Origin: Mesostigma viride
Taxonomy: Eukaryota > Streptophyta > Mesostigmatophyceae > Mesostigmatales > Mesostigmataceae
DNA length: 64,000 nt
Assembly: GCA_009746045.1 (NCBI GenBank)
Contig: RPFO01000104.1
Coordinates: forward strand, 1,186,076 to 1,250,075
Direction: 5' to 3'
The notes beneath the pieces were generated by a model that saw only the letters and a program-made list of their open reading frames with translations, had not been told where the DNA came from and searched no databases. Shown piece after piece: positions 28,477-37,585 of this stretch. Within the stretch, counting starts at the first letter, position 1; every line of letters begins with the position of its first letter. The translations under genes and the position numbers were made by a program.

Positions 28477-29359
28477 ATGATAATGGCTATCATCGAAGAG
28501 CGACGAATTCATTCACTTGAGAACAAAGACATCAAGCAACGATACGCCCCACAGCGTCCTGCTCCACCGAATATGCCGAGTCTTCATTTCATCGCAAACT
28601 TCTGCGGAGCTCGACGGTCTGGGAAAACTACATCGGCAGTCAACATGGCGAAGGCTTACTTTGCTAACAACTCATTCGACAAGCTGTACCTCATTTCAGG
28701 GAGTGCCCACACGGAGCCAAAATACAAGGAGCTCCCGGAACCAGCTATGACGATGGAAGTCTACTCTAACCTGGCATTCGATGGGATGATAGATCATATC
28801 AAGTCTGACCTCCACGAATACGAGAGGTACAAGGACGATCTCAAGGTCTGGGAAACGTTCAAACGCGAATACGTGGATGGGAAAAAAACGCAGAACTCAT
28901 GGACCTCTCCATGTACCTACGCCTTGATGCAATGAACTGGGATAAACCTGCGACAAGGTTCGAGCACGGTCCTCCTTCGTCGCTCATTCTGATAGACGAC
29001 ATGCAAGGCAGTGCCCTCTATCAGAGCTCTAGCAAAAACGCTGTTGCGGCTTTCGCGTTCAAACACAGACACTTCCTCACGAGCATGATTTTCCTGACAC
29101 AGGCGTACACGAGCGGTGGCGTACCACGAGCAGTGCGAGCGAATATATCGTTTCTTGCGCTGTTCAGAACGAAGGACCATCGAGCCGCGCGACAGATCGC
29201 GGAAGAGAGCGCGGGGCTGTGGCGCCGGACGAGTTTCTCGCGCTATGGGACCACGCCGTCAAGGACGATCCTCACGACTTCTTTGCTGTCGACTTCGACC
29301 AGCGCGACCCGAAAAAAATGTTTCGTCGAAACTTCAATACATTTCTCTCGATAAAATAA
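28477..29359 (+). pseudogene. PLV A32-like packaging ATPase, two frameshifts as read
   Basis: Walker A FCGARRSGKTTSAVNMAKAY (about residues 41-60) and Walker B SLILIDDMQ identify an FtsK/HerA-type ATPase like poxvirus A32, which pumps viral DNA into capsids. The coding sequence runs in three frames: 28477 to about 28888, then to about 29216, then to the TAA at 29357-29359 (C-terminal FAVDFDQRDPKKMFRRNF). Both changes are in the same sense and fall at homopolymers (seven A at 28882-28888, four G at 29213-29216). One missing base at each would explain them, so base-calling error and true decay are both possible. The remaining sequence is well conserved in character, with no stop codon in the proper frames. 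Confidence 0.78.
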
Positions 29360-29381
29360 TTTTCTCTGAACATGATATACT

Positions 29382-29876
29382 ATGGATATTCCGTCCACCA
29401 AACGATACGCAGGCGCCGAGAAGGAGTACGTGTTGGACACCCAAGCACTCCTCCGATATTGTTCGGGTTCTCGACTGGGGCAGAAAACTCTAGAACGTGT
29501 CGTCAGGATCCTTCAAGAAGCAGGCCACCACGACACGATTCCGTCCACCTGTCACGACATGAGCCCCGAAATCCGATTGGCCATCCTCGCCTTGGTGGGC
29601 GATCGCAGGCGTCCACGTGGGCGCTCACCCTCCAAAACGGAAAAACGACACGAACCGAAACGGCCTCGAGGGCGCCCAAGGATCCACCCCGTAGGGTATA
29701 AAAAGCCTCGAGCCAAAAAATTGTCTCATGTTCAGTCATCAGATGACGGTGACCGTAGAGGAGCGTCGCGAGCAATGGCGACGGGCCCAGGCGAAGAGGC
29801 GAGCAATCGCCCGCGACCAGACGAACTGCATCTCGGCGAAAAGCAAGGTCAAGAAGGGCGTCTGGAATCCCAGTGA
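29382..29876 (+). CDS. PLV AT-hook-like basic protein
   Basis: 164 residues. The N-terminus (KEYVLDTQALLRYCSGSRLG) is helical. It is followed by a basic region with two Arg-Gly hooks, RRRPRGRSPSK and PKRPRGRPRIHP, then YKKPRAKK. The RGRP core is the minor-groove-binding AT-hook. The last part overlaps the recombinase ORF in another frame and may be non-native beyond about residue 115. The ATG lies 22 bases after the ATPase stop and is preceded by GATATACT, like AATATACT before the primase-helicase gene. It is probably DNA-binding; partner unknown. Confidence 0.5.
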   Translation: MDIPSTKRYAGAEKEYVLDTQALLRYCSGSRLGQKTLERVVRILQEAGHHDTIPSTCHDMSPEIRLAILALVGDRRRPRGRSPSKTEKRHEPKRPRGRPRIHPVGYKKPRAKKLSHVQSSDDGDRRGASRAMATGPGEEASNRPRPDELHLGEKQGQEGRLESQ

Positions 29877-30989
29877 CCGATGGATCGCAAATAACCCCGA
29901 GTGCGCGGAAAAAATCGGCTTGCAGGCGACCTCTCCACCCTCGCCGGAGCCACCGCACCATGAGGAAACGCCTGCGCGAGCTGGAGGAGGGCGGTACTGG
30001 ACCTTCGACGAGGCCGTCGCCGCAGCGGAAGCGCGACCAGAGCAGCACGAGCGTGGCAGGCCATCGAAGGAGCGCGGGGCGACTCGCAAGACCGCTTTGG
30101 GATACATTGGCAGGATGCGGGTCCTGCTCGACAAACTGGGGTGCTCGCAGTACGAGTCCGTTGATTGCCTTGCCGACACAGCTCGTGTTCTTCGCGTGGT
30201 GCACGAGACATCAGAACCCAAGCGCAAGACCCAGCACTCGAAGGACGACGCCTGGAGGGAGAATGAGAAGCAGCTCCTCGGGGTCATCAACGGCGTGAAC
30301 CGAATGATGCCGCCCGAGAAGAGGCTCCCAAGTCACGTTACGGACGCGTACACTGCTCGTGTCAGGAGCTGAAGGTTGGTGACCTGGACAGACGGTTTGA
30401 CCGTGCCGAGAACAAGCCGCTGAGGTACACGTACGAACAGCTCCAGAAGATCGCCAAAGCAGAGTACGAAGCCGATCCCACGTCCGACGCCGCGCTCATG
30501 GGCTTGATCTATCTCTCGGGTGAAGATCTACCACCGACGCGTTACAATCACGACCAGATGCGCATCGTCGACTCGGTCGCTGAGCTAGGACCGCACGAGA
30601 ACGGCTACATCCCGAGCGAGAGGAGATTCTACATCCAGAATTTCAAAACGCAGCACAGCATGCCAGTTTATGACGTCGTCATCCCGAAGAAGTACGGAAA
30701 GCTCATCAAAGCGTTGGATGCCCGTGCTAAGGCTGGACAGAAATTCCTTTTCGAATCAGAGCCTGGCATTCCGATCAAACACGAGCTCTACAGCGCCCGT
30801 TACAACCGGATTTACGGAGGCATCGATGCCACGCGACAAGCATACATCACTCGTTTCCTGAAGGGCGCTTCATTTAAGAAACGTAAATGGGCTGGCGACA
30901 TGATGGGCCATGACGTACTGACAGGAGCCGTTTACGAGAGGCAGGGTGGCGAGACTGGCGGACGTCGGCTGAGGCCGAGGAAAAAGTAG
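29728..30989 (+). pseudogene. PLV tyrosine recombinase (integrase), one frameshift as read
   Basis: The first 214 codons (to 30372; Met at 29728 or 29743) give a basic N-terminal DNA-binding part (VEERREQWRRAQAKRRAIAR). The catalytic part continues in another frame from about 30360 to 30989. Visible catalytic pattern: LPPTRYNHDQMRIV (Arg I), NFKTQHSMPVYDVVIP (Lys), GIDATRQAYITRFL (Arg II), DMMGHD (His) and GAVYER (nucleophile Tyr). The box order is that of tyrosine recombinases, as in some virophages and PLVs. It would integrate or excise the genome. The frame change is somewhere in about 30345-30375, again in the missing-base sense. Confidence 0.72.
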
Positions 30990-31158
30990 ATAGTTTCCCG
31001 TGGGAAATTTTCATGAATGTCGAAAAGGGTATTCTAAACTGCATGCATTATACAGGGAATATAAAAGTTCCATGGGAACATTTTTCTCGAGGGTCGAGGT
31101 TCGAGGGTTTGGCATTTTATAATCTGAATTTTTTTTTCTAAACAATTAATATACTATC
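30990..31158 (+). promoter_or_regulatory. Probable promoter of the primase-helicase gene with two palindromes
   Basis: TTTCCCGTGGGAAA (30994-31007) and GTTCCATGGGAAC (31067-31079) share the half-site TTCC..GGGAA and lie 73 bases apart. TATAAAAG (about 31060) lies just before the second. A T-rich tract and AATTAATATACTATC precede the ATG at 31159. The symmetric half-sites look like a dimer-binding operator. Confidence 0.5.
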
Positions 31159-34100
31159 ATGTCGTCTGAACCGAGTCGTGTCGTCACAGTCGAACCTTCT
31201 AGAAAGCACCGTGGGAGTATAAAGGACGTTGACATTCCGTGGCTGGCTCTACTCCACCCACCACCCGAGGCCACCCATGAGACCATGAACAAGGTCGTCA
31301 CGCAGTGGCGCTACAAGAAGGCTCCCACAAAAGAGGCTGGGGTGTCTCTCGGCCATCGCTTCATTTGCGCGCGTGGCATCAACACGAAGGACGCCAACGA
31401 GTACGCGCATTATGGCAACCTCGCAGACTTTTCGCGGATCTATGCGGAGTGTGCTGCTCATCCCGTTCGCCGCACGCTCGACGAAGTCATACAACCCGAC
31501 GACCCGTCGTGGGCGTACGTCGACATTGACGACAAGGTCGACCCAGATGACGAGCGTCTGGCGAACATCGATTACCCGGGACACTTTCGCCGTGTTCACG
31601 ACGAGTACTGCCGCGTCGTCCTGAACATCGCAACCAAGGACTTTCGCTACGAGGTCAGCACGGCGTCTCGCATGAAGAAGGATTTGTTCAAGTCGTCTTT
31701 CCACATCGTCGTGCGCGGTCTCGTTCTTGCCGACCTGGACGCGAGAGTGTTTTGGTACAGCGGCCTCACCGATTTCATCAAGCGCGCGTCTTTCGACCTG
31801 TCATCTCCCGTTCACGAGGACGCGCACGAGCTGCTGAAGTTCAAAGTGAACGGTCAAGAGCAATTCGACGAGATCTGCCGCCACCCAGCTGACTATTTCG
31901 GTGAAATGGACACGGTGATAGACGAAGCAGTCTACAGGAGAGACAGTCTTTTCCGATGCGTCGGGATGCACAAATTCGGGGACACTGACCCTCTGGGAAT
32001 TCTGCGCACATGTGAAGGCTCGTCTAGTGACTTCCTCGACCATCTCATCAACATCTACTCGCCGGACGACGTCTCGGGCGGGGTATTGGTGAGTGCGCCC
32101 CCGGACTGGGCGGCATCGTTGAAGAGGAGAGGGGTTCGCGGACGTCGCGAGTGCACGGTGAAGGCGGCGGGCAAGGACATTGACGTTTCTGCATCTCTCG
32201 CGGCGATGGAGAAGGTGGCTCCGGAGTGTGACTATCTCGAGTGCGGCTACATTGAGTTGTCTCCAGACGTCAAGCTCGTGAGGGTGAAGTACCAGCAATG
32301 CGACGATCACATCTGCCTCATATGCAACAAGGTGCACGAGAAGAACGGCCCATTCACGCTCCAATACCCGTCAGGACAAGTTTTTTATGACTGCTACAGG
32401 AAATCGCCAGACGCTCGCAAGATCGAGATCGCACCTCCCGTGATGCAGCAACCGGGATCTGACCAAGTGCCGTTCACTCACACGTATTCGTCCGAAAAAA
32501 TCAAGCCATTCAGCTGGGATGCGCTATTTGGGGGACCGCATAAGAGCACCTTCCTCGTCCAGTCCAACTGCGGGACAGGTAAATCTGAGAGGATTCGTGA
32601 ACTCGTCAACGAGGCGGTGAGGAGGGATCCAGGTATTCGCGTGTGCTGCATCGTTGCCAACATTAGCCTATCAAAGGAGGAGGATCGCAACTACAAGTCT
32701 CTGGGCGAGGGTGGGAGGACAATTGTATGGGAAGGCAACGCGTTCCATCTCCTGTACAGTGACCCAAATTTTCGTCACTATCTCAGCGGCTCAAAGGGGA
32801 TGATTTCTGACGACAGGGTGTTGATAGTCCTGAACAGCATCTTGCGCCTCACGGACCAACCGTTCGACCTCCTCATCCTGGACGAAATTTACAACACCCT
32901 CACTGCCCTTTCACAGCGCTACGTGGAGAACCGTCGCGAGGTGTTGAGAAAATTCGTCAGGCTCATCGAAACGTCCAAGGTCGTGATCGCGCTAGACGCT
33001 ACTGTTACTCGAAAGGTCTACGATTTCATAGCGGCCTATCGCGCGGCGGACACTATGGAGGTGGATTGCAACACCTTCAGGCGCCCTACCAACAGGACTC
33101 TGCGATGGGTGGACGTGACCTCAGAGAAGAACTGGCGAAAGGTCTGCGTGGACCGCTTTGTCGCTGAGTGTGAGAGGAGGATAGAGGCCGGAGAGAGGAT
33201 TTTCTGCCCAATGTCTGGCAAAAAAGAGGCCGCCATGGCGTATGAGGCACTCAAACCCTTCATCGACAAGCGCAAGAACGGGCGTCTCTACACTAGTCTG
33301 ACGAGCAAGGAGGATCTGGAGGTTGGCGCGAATGCTGCGTGGGCTGACTTGGACTTTTTGATCTTCAGCCCCACGATCACGGTTGGAGTCAGCTACACGG
33401 AGCACACGTTCGACAGCATGGTGGGACTCTTCATCAACGGGGACTACTACGCGAGCTACACGACAACCCTCCAGCAAATTTTCAGGGTGCGCCACTTAGT
33501 CAAGGGAGAGATGGTCATCTTCTATCGAGACACGACTTCGCTTCTTGACAGGCCTCCAACGGACTACGGTACGATCGTCGAGAACATGATCGCGGGGGAC
33601 ACTGCGCTCATCCAGCTGCTGTTCGACAACGCCGACGTAGTCTGCGACTGGAGCGCGGACAAGTCGCGTATCTATGACAGAAATTGCCCCAAGTTCCGTC
33701 TCTTCTGCCGGAACCAGCAAGATCTCGCGGTGTCGAGGTCCCACTACAAGGGAAATCTCATCAAGATACTGACGGAGGACTACGGCGTGGAGGTGTCGGC
33801 AGTGGAGGAGTTGGGGGACATCGACGCCCCTCCGCTTCCGGTACTAGAAGATCCAGACAAGGACAGGGAGGTGGTGCTTATGAGCGAGGAGGAGTACAAG
33901 GATCTAGAGGGGAGAATCGGCGGCACGGTTCCACTTTCACCGTACGAAATGCGTCTGAAGGCGGTGTACGAACTGGCTCACCGGTTGTACATGATTCCGT
34001 ATGATCTCATCGACGACGAGCTCCCTCAAATTCTGGACAAGGAGATGGGGAGGAAGGCGTACGCTGGCATTCGGCAATATTCGAAGTTGACGGGACTAGG

Positions 34101-34647
34101 AACCAAGGAGCATTTCAGAGACAATCTGTTGATTCTGCAGAAGTCAGAGTCCTTGTTTGATTTGAAGGCGTATTCTCGTTTTGGACTAGCACAGTCTCTG
34201 GCCATTACGCTCAAGCTACTAGAAGGGACGCCTATCATCGACTTCATCACGACGGCTGATCCGTCCAATCTCACAATGAAGTTGACGCGCGACGAGACGA
34301 TTGCACTAGGGAATAAAATTGATAGCGAAATTGCCGACAAGGCCTGGTTCATGCGCTCAACATTTGGATACCAACGGCGAGCAGGCGAGGCTGGTAGTTT
34401 GTCTTTTGCACAGTGTAGCGGGCTCGTCAACAGGTTGTTAAGCCCGACTCTGGGAATTTCTGCCAAAGGGGCGAAGGGCAACAGCCGTGGCGGTGGTTAC
34501 TTGGAAATTTCGAAGGCGGACATGCACGCGTTTCTTGATAGGTATAAACCCTCGTGGTGGGGCGATGAGAAGGATTATTCGATCACGTCGTTGTCTGGCC
34601 TGTCGATGGATGAAATCGCTCCTTTCCTGCAGGGAGCGGATAAGTAA
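31159..34647 (+). CDS. PLV primase fused to UL9-like superfamily 2 helicase
   Basis: 1162 residues, intact. Residues about 100-300 are an archaeo-eukaryotic primase: WAYVDIDDK (metal-binding DxD), KSSFHIVV (SxH) and a conserved-looking YRRDSLFRCVGMHKFGD. A Cys/His zinc-binding segment follows (CDDHICLICNKVHEKNG..DC). Residues about 440-800 are a helicase: QSNCGTGKSERI (motif I), LLILDEIYN (II), VIALDATVT (III), FLIFSPTITVGVSY (V) and TLQQIFRVRHL (VI). The order and wording match herpes origin-binding protein (UL9) relatives. It would open the origin and prime replication, leaving synthesis to another polymerase. The rest (800-1162) is unassigned. It is the last gene before the right TIR; AATAAA follows the stop codon. 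Confidence 0.85.
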   Translation: MSSEPSRVVTVEPSRKHRGSIKDVDIPWLALLHPPPEATHETMNKVVTQWRYKKAPTKEAGVSLGHRFICARGINTKDANEYAHYGNLADFSRIYAECAAHPVRRTLDEVIQPDDPSWAYVDIDDKVDPDDERLANIDYPGHFRRVHDEYCRVVLNIATKDFRYEVSTASRMKKDLFKSSFHIVVRGLVLADLDARVFWYSGLTDFIKRASFDLSSPVHEDAHELLKFKVNGQEQFDEICRHPADYFGEMDTVIDEAVYRRDSLFRCVGMHKFGDTDPLGILRTCEGSSSDFLDHLINIYSPDDVSGGVLVSAPPDWAASLKRRGVRGRRECTVKAAGKDIDVSASLAAMEKVAPECDYLECGYIELSPDVKLVRVKYQQCDDHICLICNKVHEKNGPFTLQYPSGQVFYDCYRKSPDARKIEIAPPVMQQPGSDQVPFTHTYSSEKIKPFSWDALFGGPHKSTFLVQSNCGTGKSERIRELVNEAVRRDPGIRVCCIVANISLSKEEDRNYKSLGEGGRTIVWEGNAFHLLYSDPNFRHYLSGSKGMISDDRVLIVLNSILRLTDQPFDLLILDEIYNTLTALSQRYVENRREVLRKFVRLIETSKVVIALDATVTRKVYDFIAAYRAADTMEVDCNTFRRPTNRTLRWVDVTSEKNWRKVCVDRFVAECERRIEAGERIFCPMSGKKEAAMAYEALKPFIDKRKNGRLYTSLTSKEDLEVGANAAWADLDFLIFSPTITVGVSYTEHTFDSMVGLFINGDYYASYTTTLQQIFRVRHLVKGEMVIFYRDTTSLLDRPPTDYGTIVENMIAGDTALIQLLFDNADVVCDWSADKSRIYDRNCPKFRLFCRNQQDLAVSRSHYKGNLIKILTEDYGVEVSAVEELGDIDAPPLPVLEDPDKDREVVLMSEEEYKDLEGRIGGTVPLSPYEMRLKAVYELAHRLYMIPYDLIDDELPQILDKEMGRKAYAGIRQYSKLTGLGTKEHFRDNLLILQKSESLFDLKAYSRFGLAQSLAITLKLLEGTPIIDFITTADPSNLTMKLTRDETIALGNKIDSEIADKAWFMRSTFGYQRRAGEAGSLSFAQCSGLVNRLLSPTLGISAKGAKGNSRGGGYLEISKADMHAFLDRYKPSWWGDEKDYSITSLSGLSMDEIAPFLQGADK

Positions 34648-34745
34648 TAAATATTTTTAATGGAACGCGTTTCTGCCATGCATGTAGTTATCGTTGCCAG
34701 CGACAACTGCTTCCCATGCAAATCGGAGGCCCATCCGGTTCGGGT

Positions 34746-35518
34746 CACACCCCGCCGCGCGGCCCTCGCCGGCTCCCTCACCCTGCGAGGCCATGGCGAA
34801 AAATTGGGCGGTCTTTTCTTAAGAGTAAGTACGTGCAATTTTTCGCCACATCCAACAACCCACGCCACCTCAGCGCCGGCCAGTGGGGGAAGGTGGCGAA
34901 AAATTGGGCGTTCTTTTCTTAAGAGTAAGTACGTGCAATTTTTCGCCATCACTCTCACACCTTGACAAACACCTCCTATGACCCGCGCCAAGGGGTGGCA
35001 GGGTGGCGAAAAATTGGGCGTTCTTTTCTTAAGAGTAAGTACGTGCAATTTTTCGCCATCACTCTCACACCTTGACAAACACCTCCTATGACCCGCGCCA
35101 AGGGGTGGCAGGGTGGCGAAAAATTGGGCGTTCTTTATTAAGAGTAAGTACGTGCAATTTTTCGCCATCATTGTCACACCTTGACAAACACCTCCTATGA
35201 CCGCGCCAAGGGGTGGCAGGGTGGCGAAAAATTGGGCGTTCTTTATATAAGAGTAAGTACGTGCAATTTTTCGCCATCCTTGTCACACCCAACCCCTCAC
35301 AACTGCCGGGGTGGTGACAGATGCCAGCCTAAATGTCACAACCTGGTGAGCAGTGGTGAGAAGTGGTTTAGGGTTTTAGGGTTTAGGGTTTAGGGTGAGA
35401 CCCATCCTAGGCCGCGGTCACTATAGGGTCACTATAGGGGTGGCAGATGCCAGCATAAGGGTGGTGCACTTCTCCTAGTCGCGATGACGGAATGATGACG
35501 GAATGATGATGGAAGCTA
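34746..35518 (-). repeat. Right terminal inverted repeat of the PLV
   Basis: The complement of the left TIR. It carries five GGCGAAAAATTG/CAATTTTTCGCC units between about 34794 and 35275, and TTTAGGG repeats at 35365-35395. Unit 4 has GAGAGTG where the left copy has GACAATG, and one unit reads TTTATTAAGAG instead of TTTTCTTAAGAG. The outer end GGAAGCTAC is followed by TTAATTAATTAA and then host TAATGACGGACTA. Confidence 0.9.
35365..35395 (-). repeat. Plant-type telomere repeats inside the PLV TIR (right)
   Basis: TTTAGGG tract including one TTTTAGGG variant, the exact mirror of 17467-17497. Confidence 0.85.
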
Positions 35519-35528
35519 CTTAATTAAT

Positions 35529-35918
35529 TAATGACGGACTAGCTAGACCTTTTCAGTGGTTTTCCATTTGCGGGTATTTCCTCGTAAAAAATGGTGGGAG
35601 AGCGATGGCAGCAATGGTGCTCACCACTAGATACTCCCGGCCAGTCAGGCTCGATACACACGCCCTGATCAAGCAAACTGTTTCCAGCCTCACCGTCTAG
35701 GTCATCTAGTCACTCTTCATGTAAGCCAGCCATAATTTCAATGCACAAGGCTACACATTTCCATCTCCATTCATTAAGTGAGACAACTATGCCTGGCGAT
35801 CCAACTATGCCTGTTCATCATACTGAACGACTCGAAAACGCGAAAAAGTTAACGGCTGGCTCGAGCTACCGTGGTCCGGGTTCTCCCGATCTCTGGCCTG
35901 CGCTGGTTGTCTCCCTGA
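35529..35918 (+). repeat. Right remnant of the dispersed TIR element
   Basis: Starts with the second copy of TAATGACGGACTA and continues with CTTTTCAGTGGTTTTCCATT and CCTGATCAAGCAAACTG, then GTAAGCCAGCCATAATTTCA, ending GCGCTGGTTGTCTCCCTGAT. It matches 12195-12441 and 15425-15594. Confidence 0.7.
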
Positions 35919-36609
35919 TATAGACATTCCAAACTATAAAGTGACACAACTATTCCTGGACGCATGGCGATCCAACGTATAACCCAACTGCGAAAGAACT
36001 CTTTACCGGCCCGAGACTGGTGCCAGTAGTTCGGAAATTCTGCCAGATGCACTACGTGAGATTGGTGGGTAGAAGTACTTCACAGCGTATGTTAGCTTCT
36101 ACTGTCTGCACTTTGGCACATGCTGCCTGCATCTCATTTTTTTCATCAATACTCATTCATGACTTCTTTTGTGGCTGAACCTTTCGGCCCTGTTTGAAGC
36201 ACACTGTATACAAGGTACCAACTGTTGATTAGGTACCTTCCAGCCCTATACGTTTGGGGCACAGCAAGAAGTTTCATCAATATGGTTGTCTCAGTGGTAT
36301 AGATAAGCTTAAGCACGCATCGTGGGGACGCAGACTGTACAGGGACGCACCCGCACATCGGCTGCATGGCTCTTGCGTCGAAGTGAGATAAGTAGCAGCA
36401 AGAAAGTGTCTTTACAGACAGGTTGACGCAAAGTGCCTTGCCTTGGACCCAGACCAACCCTAAAAAAAAAACGGTAGAGATTTTAATTTTTAATTAGTTG
36501 CAATATGGTCGCAACAAACCAAAGCCCAGCCGCCCGCAACAGCCTCCGTCCTTCGCACCCATTTACCTGGTGTTGGATTATGGCATGCCCACACATCTGA
36601 GACACGGTT
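35919..36609. other. No gene seen
   Basis: The GACACAACTATTCCTGGACGCATGG motif of the TIR repeat family occurs at about 35942. Otherwise no convincing ORF, RNA gene or repeat is recognised. Confidence 0.4.
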
Positions 36610-36831
36610 GTGGTGTATTATACTGCATGTGGCCGTTGCAGTGTGGACAACCCCATCGGCCCAGGTGATGTATCGTCCCATGACAAGTTGCCCTTAACGC
36701 AGCCCATTCCAGCCGGCAACAGGCTCCATTGCCCACCTATTGCCGTCCTGTGTAACACTGGCATCTGCTGTGACAAGAACCAAGTGGAGGCATTTGCAAG
36801 GGATGCCTTACAGCACACGTGGGCTGCCTGA
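36610..36831 (+). other. Unassigned Cys-rich ORF
   Basis: 73 codons, Cys-rich (ACGRCSVDN..HCPPIAVLCNTGICCDKN) ending QVEAFARDALQHTWAA. The spaced Cys pairs could bind zinc. It could be the last exon of an unrecognised gene or a transposase remnant. A perfect hairpin (36859-36876) follows 28 bases after the stop codon. Confidence 0.3.
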
Positions 36832-36858
36832 GGTGTTATAGCTGTATTTGCTGTAAGA

Positions 36859-36876
36859 AGCCCCCTCGCCAGGGGG
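36859..36876. other. GC-rich hairpin
   Basis: GCCCCCTCGCCAGGGGGC: a 7-bp perfect stem with a 4-base loop. It lies downstream of the Cys-rich ORF and near the 3' end of TIM9 on the other strand. It may be a 3' end element of either transcript. Confidence 0.5.
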
Positions 36877-37043
36877 CTCTTTTCATGCCAGGCAGCTTGA
36901 CAGCGTGGGCCAAGCAAACTTTGGCTGAATTCCTCCTACCATAGCCGTGCCCAAAGGTGACCAATGGGTATTGATAGAGGGCAGGTGCGAGGGTAGCCGC
37001 AAGCTTGGGTGCATTATTTGTGACGTCCGTGGTGACGTATCGG

Positions 37044-37585
37044 TCAATCGGCGATGGTGGATGGCGTGCCATCGATGGCCTGCTGGTTCAGCTCGGCGAA
37101 GCGCATGGACACCCTGGCCGAGTGCTTCAGGAACTTCTCGGCGCAGCGCTTCACGCATGCCTCCTCGCCCTTGTCCAGGTTCTTCTTCCGGAAGCCCTCG
37201 ACGCAGTTGCTAAAGCACCGCTCGACGAGGCTGTTGTACATCTTCAGGCTGCGGGACAGCGTAAGAAATGACGCCAGGAAAAAAAGGGTTACTCACTTCA
37301 CCGACTGCCACCGGCCGCCACAACCGCAGCATTTCAGCTTGATAATCGGATTGACATCACGAGACGTTCTGGACAAGCCCATGTCCAGAAAATTTGGCAA
37401 TTTTACAGCGAATGACAAAAACCAAGAACCGGCATCCACGCGGCCGACACGGATTCATGATAAAAACAAACGCAAGGTTGTTTTTGTTTCTATGCTTACC
37501 TGTCGGTAAGTTGCATCTGCTCCACCATCATCATCATCTTCTTCTTATCTTCATCAGACAGGTTTTCCAAGTCCGAGGCCTGCAT
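37044..37585 (-). CDS. TIM9: Mitochondrial import chaperone subunit Tim9
   Basis: Two exons: 37585-37500 and 37248-37044, joined in phase 2 (AG + C gives Ser), 96 residues in all. The second exon has the twin CX3C pattern of small Tims: ERCFSNCVEGF and EEACVKRCAEKF, with MYNSLVERCF and RVSMRFAELN as in plant Tim9. Exon 1 is short and Met/Lys-rich (SDEDKKKMMMMVEQMQL). Tim9 forms a hexamer with Tim10 in the intermembrane space and ferries hydrophobic carrier proteins to the inner membrane. The intron starts GTAAGC and ends CCGCAG. It runs opposite to the PPR-SMR gene, about 1.1 kb apart. Confident by motif and splice fit. Confidence 0.92.

Larger units (their letters stand above)
17331..35532. 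mobile_element. Integrated Polinton-like virus (PLV), about 18.2 kb
   Basis: A complete-looking element bounded by near-identical inverted repeats (17343-18117 and 34746-35518) and by TTAATTAA sequence on both sides, so the exact edge and target duplication are ambiguous. It encodes the PLV/virophage-type morphogenesis set: double-jelly-roll major capsid, minor capsid (penton) and A32-like packaging ATPase. It also encodes a tyrosine recombinase and a primase-helicase. Virion genes are on the minus strand (18401-27912); packaging, integration and replication genes are on the plus strand (27937-34647). No type B DNA polymerase, rve integrase or cysteine protease was found, which argues against a classic Maverick/Polinton. 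Intact capsid genes suggest a provirus that was recently able to form particles. Confidence 0.88.
16788..35918. mobile_element. TIR element split by LINE and PLV insertions
   Basis: Ends TCAAGGAGACAACCAGTGCA (16788) and, complemented, ATCAGGGAGACAACCAGCGC (35918) extend into at least 70 bp of inverted repeat, including AATCGGGAGAA and GAGCC.GCCGTTA. The left remnant is 16788-17020 and the right remnant 35529-35918, together about 0.6 kb. TAATGACGGACTA occurs at the end of the left remnant (17008-17020) and the start of the right one (35529-35541), so 17021-35528 was inserted later. The related copy around 12105-12441 is continuous at this point. No transposase is encoded. Confidence 0.7.

Noticed and set aside
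28882-28888. Programmed -1 frameshifting at the A-run in the ATPase
   Set aside because: The codon phase does not fit the usual X XXY YYZ slip site and a second, non-slippery shift follows at 29213-29216.
17331-35532. Classic Maverick/Polinton or giant-virus fragment
   Set aside because: No DNA polymerase B, rve integrase or adenain-like protease, and the size, TIRs and gene set fit a PLV.
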